A DNA stretch of 16,214 bases from Amoebophrya sp. AT5.2 (lineage: Eukaryota > Sar > Dinophyceae > Syndiniales > Amoebophryaceae): NCBI GenBank assembly GCA_005223375.1, contig RXOD01005050.1, positions 1 to 16,214 on the forward strand, in the 5' to 3' direction. The notes beneath the pieces are model-generated. The model did not search any database. It saw nothing but the letters and a program-made list of their open reading frames with translations, and was not told the DNA's origin. The position numbers were made by a program, and so were the translations under genes. Below, piece by piece: positions 6,658-15,213 of the stretch. Numbering within the stretch: the stretch's first letter is position 1; every line of letters starts with the position of its first letter.

Positions 6658-8521
6658 GGGAAGATATCGAGAAGACGGCGACCAACAAGGTCACTGCCGT
6701 GGGGGATGATTTCAAGCTCGCTGACGAACCCTTGTTCTTCCAGAAAGGACACACGCTCACATGTATTTCTTCGAAGTGTTGCTACGCGTACGCGTCTACT
6801 CTTTTCATATGTATGCTTTTGAAACGCGCACGATGTGCGTATATGTATTTACGTATAGTTCTTCCAAATCCATTTCACTTCGAGGGCATTGCACTTCAGC
6901 ATTTCAGCATTTCTCCGCTGACAAATTGAGACAGCCGGAGACTTCCACTCCAGGGTGGAGAATATCGGGGAAGAAATAAAATAAATTAATAAATTTGATG
7001 ATGGTCGTCGTCGTCGTTGATTTTGATGACCTAGCTTTTCACAATGGGCGATCCTCTGTGTGAATCAGAGCACACTTTTCACGTGAAATTGAAAGCCTCC
7101 ACCTCAAATAACAAACAGGTACAAGTGTGTGCGTGAGGAAAGACGAAAGCAGAATTTACTCTGGGGGAAAGGACTGCGCCATTTTCGAATACGATACCCA
7201 CACGGCGAAGAAGCTCGCCAGATTTTCGGGACAAAGAAAAGGGTACTAGAGTCCTTTTCTAAACAATTTCGGTAGATTGATTTTTACCGCCCATGGGGTA
7301 TAATTCACACGCAATTTATTTTCCGTAGTACCGCGATCGAACCAATTTCCTCGGGTAGGTATCTAAACATGGCGTAAATTAAGTATCATAATTTTCAACA
7401 TCGCACAAGAACATCAACTATCCATCCAAAACATTTGCCTAGGTTTGACTGCGGCGGGCACTTCGAGGAGGTGCTTTCCGTCGCTTTCTGTGACTCGCTC
7501 GGGCTTTTGGTGTCCGTGGGCAAGGACGCTCTCGTGCGCCTGTGGGATCCGCGAAACCCACAGAGGAACGTCGCCGAGCTCTACGGCCACAAGGGCGCGG
7601 TGACGGGCGTGGTGGCCGACCCCGGCACAGCCCAGGTGTTCACCGTGGGCCGAGACAAGATCATGAAGCTCTGGGACCTCCAGCACAAGGCCACGCTGGA
7701 CCACTTCCTGGGCCACACCGAGGGGATCTCCTGTATCGACATCTGCCAAAAAAGCCGTCCGATCACGGGGAGCGTAGACAAATCCGCAAGATTCTGGCGG
7801 GTACCAGTAGTTTCTTCTCGCTTGTTCTGCGACTAACGAATTAGTAGTAACCTGCTATATCTCAACTTACCATGATGATCATTAACGTTCATCTTTCATT
7901 AACATCGATAACGTAGTTGTAATCCGAGGTAGTGACCACCTCCCCACACAGATGTTCAATTTCTACACGTCGCCGCCCAACAAAAAATAAACAAAATAAC
8001 AGACGGCGCAGGACTCGCACCTGGTATTTGCGCAGCACACCGCACCTGTGGACGCCATCTGCGCGCTCCAACCCTCTATCTTTGCCTCGGGGTCCCAAGA
8101 CGGCGACATTCACGTGCACTCGACCGAGTCCAGTAAGCCGCTCGCCTCCCTCTCCGGTCCGCACGACTCCAAGTGGATCTCCAGTCTCGGCTGTGTCCGC
8201 AACTCCGACTTCCTCGTAAGCGGCAGCAGCGACGGCGTCGTGCGCACCTGGAGACTGAGAAATAGCAGCGAGCTCGAGCAAGATGGCGGGGCAGCGAAAC
8301 GACAGAAAGCCGTCACGGGAGACAAGAAGAAAGCGAAGAAGGGGTCGTCGTACATCCTGGAAAGCCGGCAGGAAATACCACTGCGGGGGGTCGTCAACCA
8401 AATTTGCGAATCCCAGAATCTGTTCGTGTGTGCCGTCGGCGCTGAGCACCGCCTGGGCCGCTGGGAGCGCATCTCAAAGGCCAAAAACGGGGTATGCGTG
8501 CTGAAAAAGGAAAATCAATGA
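6375..8521 (+). CDS. RRP9: RRP9, U3 snoRNP WD-repeat protein (U3-55K)
   Basis: RRP9 is the WD40 protein of the U3 small nucleolar RNP; it binds the U3 B/C motif and acts in 18S rRNA processing in the nucleolus. Five exons: join(6375..6441, 6556..6762, 7119..7242, 7443..7800, 8003..8521), exactly 425 codons with TGA, 424 aa; human RRP9 is about 475. Residues 23-40 hold the conserved helix DFFEAENADEARLRLAKQ. WD repeats run from KGHTLTCTSVCV (about 85) through SGGKDC, VSVGKDALVRLWD, TVGRDKIMKLWD and SGSQDGDIHV to SGSSDGVVRTWR. The family C-terminal block appears as GAEHRLGRWERI near the end. Junction phases 1, 1, 2, 0 all restore family residues. A Lys-rich insert (around AKRQKAVTGDKKKAKKG, 8295-8345) sits before the last blade and may help nucleolar targeting. 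The N-terminus is shorter than in animals. Confidence 0.95.
6763..7118 (+). other. RRP9 second intron (356 nt)
   Basis: A phase-1 intron with donor GTATTT and acceptor AACAG. Splicing creates the Cys codon of GHTLTCTSV. It is AT-rich towards its 3' half (AATAAAATAAATTAATAAA near 6974-6992), followed by a short GTC trinucleotide run at about 7005-7018. No ncRNA was recognised inside it. Confidence 0.8.
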
Positions 8522-9735
8522 AAATGAGGACGAACAACAAGTTCAAGTTCAAGGAAGAGGAAGAACCTTTGAATGAAGAACCGCGTTTGCGGCAGTGCGA
8601 GCCCTGCTGAAGCAATGTACTGCAGTGCAAATGCGCGAACAATAGGTGCTGCATCATGCGTTTTCATCTTGGTGTCTTGGCGCACTACAGGTGGTGGTTT
8701 TTTTTTTCTGTCTGACTCTTGCGGACCGGCTTCGCCGCTGAAACACAAATTTGCAAAATGAATGGTCCTGCTGAGGCGGCACATAAACTGCAGAAGATGA
8801 CATAAATTGCAATCGGCAGAAGATGAATTGCAATCGCACCTAGACCTTCATCGTAGATTTGCACTAAAGAGGTACCAGCAGACTCAGACACCGAAGCGGG
8901 CCGCCTGCGATGGTCGGCGAAGGCGGTTGCGCCAGAGACTGGAAAAAGCTGAATCTTTACGTAAAAATTTGGGGCGGTGGTTGCTTCATCATCGAGCATA
9001 AGCATGGCGCGATCGCATAATGTTCCTCCTGGACGACGCAGTGAAAAGTGTTACGGGCCGCGCGATGATAGCGGTCTTTTCTTTACGAGACCTTCCGCCT
9101 CAATAAATACTACGCACTGCTGTGTTGTTCGCAATCGTGATCGTGTGTAATCCTGCATCCGTCTCCATGACATTCCACTGACTGGCGTCGTCCGTCCGCC
9201 TCCGCAGGAATTCAATTCGCTTCCGTGCTCTCTGGTGGTAGTTGTGACAGACACAGTCTTCGTTCTCCTTCTCCGTTGCAGCGTCCACGGCCGCGAGGGC
9301 GCCACTGTCGCAATCGCTACGTACATTTTCCGTCGTCTAGAACCGTGTCGAGTTCGGACATGATTTGATTTTCCTTAGTATCTATCGCTCGAGCTCGAGG
9401 TCGAGATGCGCGCTGTCACTTTGTGTACTTACAGGACCCGGACGCCGTACAGGATTTTTTTTTGTCTTTCGTTGAATTCGGTTCAAGTCACCTTCGACCC
9501 GTGTTCCCTCGCTCTCACCAAGAAGAATTTGTGTTTACCCTTTTCATCATTACGCTGTGTTTTTTATTAATTATTTTCATTAGTTCCGCAAAGTGAATAC
9601 GAGCTTGATCGACGGTTTTTTACTTTTTTACCTTCACCACGCAGTCTCAGCTCCCGCGACCGTTTCAAGTCGTGGTCACTTGCACTTCTCCAGCTAGTAT
9701 CTGATATTTCTTGCAAATCAACACACGCACAGTCA
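8522..9735 (+). other. Spacer between RRP9 and the secreted/membrane protein gene
   Basis: No convincing coding frame lies on either strand. It includes two pure T runs (about 8698-8708 and near 9460), a duplicated 21/26-nt unit at 8790-8836, and a 15-bp stretch AAGTTCAAGTTCAAG near 8538. No tRNA or box C/D snoRNA was recognised. It presumably holds the RRP9 3' end and the promoter of the next gene. Confidence 0.5.
8790..8836. repeat. Imperfect tandem duplication, 26 and 21 nt
   Basis: Two adjacent units start GCAGAAGATGA and end ATTGCAATCG. The first (8790-8815) has five extra bases, CATAA, in the middle; the second (8816-8836) lacks them. ACATAAA also occurs just before the first unit. This is a local slippage product without evident function. 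Confidence 0.8.
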
Positions 9736-9777
9736 CATGCACGCTGGCATCATGTTGTTACAAGAGCGATTCAGTTA
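9736..9777 (+). other. 13-codon upstream ORF before the next gene
   Basis: The ATG at 9736 opens 13 codons and ends with TAA two bases before the ATG at 9780. Such a short, closely placed uORF could permit reinitiation at 9780 or at the in-frame ATG at 9903. No function is claimed for the peptide. Confidence 0.35.
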
Positions 9778-9779
9778 AG

Positions 9780-10787
9780 ATGCTTTTATGCTACTCTTTG
9801 GGCTGCAAGATACCGACCAGCACACTTCTTGCTGTTGCTGGTTTCGGTGACTATTGTCGCGTTAGTGCCAGAGCGTCGCGGCACCGGCAAAGGCAAACCA
9901 TCATGCGGGGGGGCCAAGTTGTCAGGGCTGCGGCTGCGCTGTTCGTCATCCTCCCGATCCTCCAAAGACATCGGACAACCACGACTGCCCGACTCGTTCC
10001 TGGCCGGGATCCCTCGCTGGAGGAGAGGAGAACAGGTGAGGCGGGACCGGAACCACCGGAACAGGCTGCAACGATCCTCCGCAGGATGCGCCGTCGGGGC
10101 AAACACGCATTTTTGCAGCGCGGCCTCCCGCCAGGAGAGCAGCAGGTCCGGAAACACGACGCGGATGGCGACGCAAACGGAGATGTTTTGGCACCTGGTG
10201 CCCGTGAAGACGCCTTCAGCTTCACGACCGAGGGCAGTCAGCACCTGCAAGATCGTCCAATGCGGCCCGCAAATCATGCCCCTGTCGCTGCAGAAGTTCC
10301 CGGCAAACTGAAGATTCCCAACAAGACTCTCCCCAATCGCAAGGCGCGCGGGGGCCACTCGCTGCTACAGAAGCGGCACCGGGTGGACGGGTCATCGGAC
10401 GACCTCGCCGTCGACTTGATGAAGGATGTTTTTTCTCTCTCCGTAATTGTCTTTCGGAAGGACAAGGTGCCCGTGAAGAAGTCGCGCGGGGGCCACTGGC
10501 TGTATAAATTTAAGAAGGGCTTTCAGCAGTGGTGCGCCACGAAGAGTGACCCTAAGCACAAATTGGCACACAACACCAAAGAGTGCGTCTCTGGCTTTAA
10601 TGTAAAGGGGAAGGAATCTTTGCGACAAATCGACGCCCACAGTGAGGACTACGCGTTCGCATTCAAGCCTTTTTTCGTCAAAGGAATAGATGATGCTACT
10701 CTGCGGGAGCGCACGAGCACAATTTTGCGAGCTGATGGTAGCCGGCTCCCGTCGCCGGCCGGAATTTTAGTTTTTGCGCCCGATTAA
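9780..10787 (+). CDS. Secretory-type basic protein, N-terminal half of a possible type I membrane protein
   Basis: I recognise no family. In-frame ATGs lie at 9780 and 9903. The second gives a good signal peptide: MRGGQVVRAAA followed by ALFVILPIL and a polar, Thr-rich stretch. The mature part is very basic, with many Arg/Lys pairs (RRMRRRGKH near 10085) and two related motifs, KARGGHSLLQK and KSRGGHWLYKFKKG, about 50 residues apart. The frame ends at TAA 10785-10787, but the same frame reopens at once and stays open to 12146, where it gains a transmembrane segment. So this may be one half of a single protein interrupted by a stop, or a complete secreted protein of 294-335 aa. The 13-codon uORF precedes the first ATG. 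Confidence 0.55.
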   Translation: MLLCYSLGCKIPTSTLLAVAGFGDYCRVSARASRHRQRQTIMRGGQVVRAAAALFVILPILQRHRTTTTARLVPGRDPSLEERRTGEAGPEPPEQAATILRRMRRRGKHAFLQRGLPPGEQQVRKHDADGDANGDVLAPGAREDAFSFTTEGSQHLQDRPMRPANHAPVAAEVPGKLKIPNKTLPNRKARGGHSLLQKRHRVDGSSDDLAVDLMKDVFSLSVIVFRKDKVPVKKSRGGHWLYKFKKGFQQWCATKSDPKHKLAHNTKECVSGFNVKGKESLRQIDAHSEDYAFAFKPFFVKGIDDATLRERTSTILRADGSRLPSPAGILVFAPD

Positions 10788-12146
10788 TATAAGGCGGAGG
10801 ATCACAAGGAGGACGTGGAGAAGGGGGTGGCGACGCCCGAGGAAAAGCAAAACACCCACTCCAGGAAAAAAAGTTTGACGTGCCTGACCGTATCAACAGG
10901 GGAGTTTCCGCATACTGTGCAGGCTTTGGGAGAGGAAAACCTACGAGTATGGGAGTCGGGCACCTTTTACCAAATGTTTCCCCTAGCGGTAGTGTCAACG
11001 ACGGATCCCGCCAACTGCGCAAGGTGGCGATTTTTTTCGGTGAACGCACTGAGCGGACGCTATGGAGATAGCGATGTCAACGCAGAGGATCACCTCGGGC
11101 GGCGGAACGTCTGGCAGCTTCGTCTCTTTCTTCCGAGGGCCGCAAGCGCTGAGCTTAATATGTCTACTCTGTGCTTGGACGCTCCCCTATCGCTTCCGCT
11201 GAATAAGTGGCACTGGGGGAAGCCCAGCAGCCAGCTCGGCCTCTACATCTGCAAGGAAGACGAGATGGGGCAAACAGTATGGTATGGTGGGAACAACAAC
11301 CCTGCTCACTTGAGGCACCAGCGGTGGGGGTTGCGGCGGCTGGACGGGAAGCGTTTTCCAGACGTGTTTGCGGGGACGCCCACCGGCCAGCCATCCACGG
11401 CACCAGCGACAAGTAGCAGCACAGCGACGGATGCGAATGCGAATGAGCGCCCCTCCTCGACGAACGCAACATCAAGCAGGTCCGCTCCGGGAGGAGTCGA
11501 TACAGCCCCGGCGAGCGCGAGTAGTGCCTCGAAAACCAGACTCAGTTCTTCGCCGAAGGGCGCTGCCGACGACAAGAGCGCTTCGAAAAGAAGCCTGCTG
11601 TCGTGGGCGCTGTCTGATGCCTGGCTCCTGTGTGTCTCCGTTGGAGCTGTCTTCGCCGTCGGCATGGTCTGCGGGTGCTGGTGCTGCGTCCTCTTCGGCG
11701 GCCGCAGTGGATCGTCTCCGGACCCCGTCGAGACCCAGGAGGATGAGCCACTAGAGGAGACGGGCGGCCCGGGTCGCGGCGAAGCGGGCCCTCAAGGCGC
11801 GACAGGGGGCGCAGAGGGAAAAGTACATGTTGCCGCCGCTGGTGCGCCCAGCAGTCTCGCCGCAGCCGCTGCGACAACACCAGAACACAACCCCGAGGCG
11901 GTTGCAGCTGGCACCGCACCGCGTCCCCTTGACTCTGAGTTCTGGGCGCCGGAGACGCAGGGCCGTATTCCTAATACTCCCACTATTAGATACTCGCTAG
12001 ACTCCGAGATGCGCGACACGCTGCAGCCAGACAGTGGGACGTCATTTATCGCGGCGGCACCGGCAGTTTCGAAAACCAAAAGAAAAATAAAGTCTACGCG
12101 TAAAGGCCGCGGCGCCGTCGAAAAGCAAAATACCGCCGGACTCTGA
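10788..12146 (+). CDS. Ectodomain plus single transmembrane segment; no ATG at its start, same frame as upstream ORF
   Basis: This open frame follows the TAA at 10785 without a frame change and ends at TGA (12144-12146). It has no early ATG; the first in-frame one is near 10972 (in FYQMFPLAVV). The first 200 codons look like a folded ectodomain rich in Trp and Asn (RWRFFSVNALSGRYG, WYGGNNNPAHLRHQRWGL), followed by a Ser/Thr/Ala linker. A membrane segment lies at about 11620-11700 (WLLCVSVGAVFAVGMVCG followed by Cys/Trp residues). A disordered acidic then basic cytosolic tail of about 145 residues ends in KTKRKIKSTRKGRG. That topology needs a signal peptide, which the upstream frame supplies. 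I favour one gene 9903-12146 with stop readthrough, an undetected intron or an inactivating stop. No family was recognised. Confidence 0.55.
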   Translation, partial: YKAEDHKEDVEKGVATPEEKQNTHSRKKSLTCLTVSTGEFPHTVQALGEENLRVWESGTFYQMFPLAVVSTTDPANCARWRFFSVNALSGRYGDSDVNAEDHLGRRNVWQLRLFLPRAASAELNMSTLCLDAPLSLPLNKWHWGKPSSQLGLYICKEDEMGQTVWYGGNNNPAHLRHQRWGLRRLDGKRFPDVFAGTPTGQPSTAPATSSSTATDANANERPSSTNATSSRSAPGGVDTAPASASSASKTRLSSSPKGAADDKSASKRSLLSWALSDAWLLCVSVGAVFAVGMVCGCWCCVLFGGRSGSSPDPVETQEDEPLEETGGPGRGEAGPQGATGGAEGKVHVAAAGAPSSLAAAAATTPEHNPEAVAAGTAPRPLDSEFWAPETQGRIPNTPTIRYSLDSEMRDTLQPDSGTSFIAAAPAVSKTKRKIKSTRKGRGAVEKQNTAGL

Positions 12147-12158
12147 TGTACTAAAAAA
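12143..12158. repeat. 16-nt repeat, copy 1
   Basis: CTGATGTACTAAAAAA overlaps the TGA stop at 12144-12146 and recurs exactly at 13275-13290. It contains TACTAA, the classic branch-point core. The role is unknown. Confidence 0.8.
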
Positions 12159-13397
12159 ACCGGTTCCGCCGGCCTACGCGTACGCAAGAAAGTCCGGAAA
12201 GTTTGGGCTAAGGACGGGGGCGGCGGGAACGGGATCAGTCGGACAAAAAGGATGGTAAGTACTCGAACCAATACTGTTAAGTCTGTTATGAGTTATGCAA
12301 CCATACGAACCTGATCTGGAACGGACGGATGTCGGCCGAACAGACCAGAGGACCCTGACTGACTGCGTAAAAAGCTTAAAACAATACCTTTCATTATCTG
12401 AAAACTCACGGGCAAAACCCCGGGGAGTTATTCTGTTATTTTATTTCGTGGGACCCAGCACTAAGTTAGTTGTGCTAGCGTGAGCTTCTTCCGGCTGAAT
12501 TCTCTTACGGTTTTTTTTTGTTTGTGGTGTTATACATAGTCTTGCCCTGGTGGCACCAGGACATAGATTTCTGTGTCTTAATTTCATTTCCTGCACCGAG
12601 TTGAGGTCTCGCATCGAAGCCTAAGAACTGACGTCGTCCAAGGTAAGGTAAGAAATCACTTACGCTTTTACTTGTCCCGGGATTTGGGTGATGCCGCTGT
12701 GCATGTCAGTGGTTACGCTTGCCGCTGGTGTGCCGCTCAGCAGTCTTTTTCTTGCACTTTTACTTGTCGGTGAGCAGTTGTAGTTTCTGTGCGCTCCGTT
12801 CGAACATATTTATTTCTGTGACTTCAGATAATTCCGGTTCCACTACCTAGTGCATTTCGTTCTGCCTCTCCGTCGTGGTTACTTAAACTTCGTCGCTAAC
12901 AGGCCAATCCATGGTCGCTAGTGCTACCAGTGTGGGCATCAATCCCTGTCACCGTTGGTGCCAGCTTGTCGTCAAGAAAAGAAATTCATCGTATGTTTGC
13001 GTGGACACGCATCGTAATAAACTCTCGTCCGTTCGTGCGTACGCATCTTCGTGGTACTGCAAATGCGTTCAAAGACCACTTTGAGATGAAAGCCAATCAA
13101 TCGTACAGGGGATACTCATCGTGCTCTTCCCCGCCCCCAAGGATTGGCGATATTTATTTATAATAGTACGCAGGAGCTCGTCCTCGTCCTGCGCGAGCGC
13201 GACCACTCATCGCTGTGGTCTGTCGAAGGGATGTCGGGGCAGGCGGCGGTACACACACCAAGCAAGCAAGGCGCCTGATGTACTAAAAAACGCACCCCAG
13301 CAGCAAGTAATAGAAACAAATAGAATACCAAAAGCGCCGGCGCCGCACCCCCGGACAGCCGCAGCCTCACCAGAAGAGCGGGTCGATCTTCGCATCG
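12147..13397 (+). other. Spacer before the next membrane-protein gene
   Basis: No convincing gene lies here on either strand. The + strand frames contain only short ORFs with stops (for example 12295-12483 and 12921-13163). A canonical-looking donor GTAAGT at 12255 has no identifiable partner exon. A T run lies near 12511. The second copy of the 16-nt repeat is at 13275. Confidence 0.45.
13275..13290. repeat. 16-nt repeat, copy 2
   Basis: An exact copy of CTGATGTACTAAAAAA from 12143-12158. It is followed by CGCACCCCAG, so a TACTAA branch site with an AG about 10 nt later is conceivable, which would make an acceptor at 13300 and an upstream 5' UTR intron. Confidence 0.8.
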
Positions 13398-14876
13398 ATG
13401 TTCGCGGGACACAAGTCCACACCCGAGGCGCACATTGCGCGGCCTAAGAGCGACCGAACGAGCGCAAGAGCCGGCTCGCGCGAATACTTTGTGCGTAGAA
13501 TCCCGACACTCGCCAGCCACTCGCCAATTGAGGTCCAGAGGTCCAGCAGCCACATTCCGCCGGTTACAGAGGCGGCTGCTCTGGGCGGGCCGACGCCCAC
13601 TACTTCTGGTTCTCCGAAACGCGCGCCGGCGCCGCGAAGTACGTCGGGGCGCGCGACTAAGTTGACGTCCACCGGCAGTAGTTCCTCTCGTACCATCAAC
13701 AGCAAGAATAAAGGCTCGCATCATTTGTCGTCGGCGTCGTCGGTAAGGTCGGGATCGCGTTCGCCGCCCTCTTCGCCAACGAAGGCGCTTCGGCGCGCGA
13801 GCAGCTACATCCCCCCCATTCCGCTTGACGAGGACGACGATCCGGATCAGGATGGCGGGACCCCCGCCGCCTCCACGGCCGGCCCGCGGTCGCTCTCAAG
13901 CGGATTCGGAATGAAAACGTCGAGGAGGAGCGAGGTTGCGCAAGAAGGTGATGGCACTCTGCCCGGTGGGAGGAAGCTCGCGGACACGAACCGAAACCAG
14001 TCTCGCGTCACCAGCTCCATGCTTGGGGAGCCCCCGGGGAGCGCGGAACAGGAGCAGGACAGCGATTTTTACCAGGGCGGGTTCCTCGGCGGCTGGTACA
14101 ACTATCGGGCGAGTACGACTAGAGGCCGGGCCACAACCACCCGCCGGAGCAGGATAAGCATAAGTGATCCTTATCGGCGGAAGAACTCCGGCGCCGTGTC
14201 CGGCGTTACGCCGAAGGAGTACCCCTCGGACGCGGTCGCGTCCATGCAGCGCGGGTCCTTGGCGTCCCAGAGAACGCGGCCCTTCACGAAGGGCAGCAGC
14301 TACACGGAGCAGAAGGCGTCCCGAAATAACTACCTCGCCGCCGTCAGCGCCCTCTGGGACGGACTGGCCGCCGGCTTGAACGGAGACGATGCGAACGCTT
14401 CCGCCGTGCGCGTTGACGGCTACAACCGGTTTTTGGTGTATGCGAACGCGGTGTGGGAGGACGTCATGGGGAGCTCACTGCTCGCCATCCCGGGAGAAGA
14501 CAGCTATCAGGGCTATAATCACAGCGGACTGGTAGGAGCAGGCGCCGTTCGACCAAACAACTCGGACTCGAGAGAAGGAGCCGAGAAAGAGCACTTCCTG
14601 GGGCAGCTGGCGACGGGCCCGCACTTCTGGAGAGCGCGCTACCACGTCTACATGCGAGTTCTGCCCACGCTGACGGGAACCTACTCGTACGGGCAGCCAG
14701 GGGTGGTAGGCTTGCTAGCAATACTAACCGTGCTGGTCCCCGTCCTGCTCTTCGACTGTTGGCTACTGTGGAGCTGTCAGGGAAGCAACTGTGGAGCATA
14801 CCTCGTGGGGGGAGCCGGCACGGAGGGAGGAGGAGGTACTCCAATTAATAATGCTAATGAACTAGAAGTAGACTAA
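13398..14876 (+). CDS. Unknown protein with disordered N-terminus and C-terminal membrane segment
   Basis: A single-exon 492-aa frame from ATG 13398 (context TCG before ATG) to TAA 14874-14876; its frame is closed upstream by TAG at 13311. Residues 1 to about 290 are low-complexity, Ser/Pro/Arg-rich, with an acidic cluster LDEDDDPDQDGG, and look like a phosphorylatable disordered region. About residues 300-430 look more ordered (NNYLAAVSALWDGLAAGLNG; VDGYNRFLVYANAVWEDVMG). A hydrophobic segment VVGLLAILTVLVPVLLFDCW (about 14707-14766) then predicts one transmembrane helix, followed by a short Cys/Gly-rich tail. No signal peptide is seen, so a tail-anchored or type II topology is likely. I recognise no family. 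Confidence 0.7.
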   Translation: MFAGHKSTPEAHIARPKSDRTSARAGSREYFVRRIPTLASHSPIEVQRSSSHIPPVTEAAALGGPTPTTSGSPKRAPAPRSTSGRATKLTSTGSSSSRTINSKNKGSHHLSSASSVRSGSRSPPSSPTKALRRASSYIPPIPLDEDDDPDQDGGTPAASTAGPRSLSSGFGMKTSRRSEVAQEGDGTLPGGRKLADTNRNQSRVTSSMLGEPPGSAEQEQDSDFYQGGFLGGWYNYRASTTRGRATTTRRSRISISDPYRRKNSGAVSGVTPKEYPSDAVASMQRGSLASQRTRPFTKGSSYTEQKASRNNYLAAVSALWDGLAAGLNGDDANASAVRVDGYNRFLVYANAVWEDVMGSSLLAIPGEDSYQGYNHSGLVGAGAVRPNNSDSREGAEKEHFLGQLATGPHFWRARYHVYMRVLPTLTGTYSYGQPGVVGLLAILTVLVPVLLFDCWLLWSCQGSNCGAYLVGGAGTEGGGGTPINNANELEVD

Positions 14877-15213
14877 TTCCAATAGTAAGCCACAGAGGGA
14901 GAGGAGGAGCAGAAGCTATAGCTAGACTCGTTGGATGCCGTTGGAATTGGATCGTGCTGTCATTTTCATATCTTCTTTCTAAACGACGTATAGTCTGTAT
15001 CGTACTATCAATGAGGAATTTCCGAGGAGCAGAAGGCGCTTACTGAGCTCAGATGCACCAGGCCTTCGCAATCATGAATTGTAAGTGCAATGTTGGCATC
15101 GATTTGGCCCGCAGGTAAATTCTATTCCAATGCATGGTTCTTAGAAGGAGCGGACCACCCCAATGCTTGCCGATATGCGAATGTATTGTTTGAATTTTGC
15201 AGGTACCACGGTG
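14877..15213 (+). other. Spacer with a possible short 5' exon of the last gene
   Basis: No separate gene was seen. ATG 15053 opens nine codons (MHQAFAIMN) and runs into GTAAGT at 15081. An acceptor TTTTGCAG ends at 15202. Removing 15081-15202 (122 nt, phase 1) joins in frame to the membrane protein that follows. The agreement of frame has a one-in-three chance of being accidental, and GTAAGT is unlike the donors confirmed in this window, so this exon is a proposal. Confidence 0.35.

Noticed and set aside
9051..9326. 91-codon minus-strand ORF in the spacer after RRP9
   Set aside because: No domain, no homology that I recognise, no supporting splice or start context; ORFs of this length are expected by chance at this GC content.
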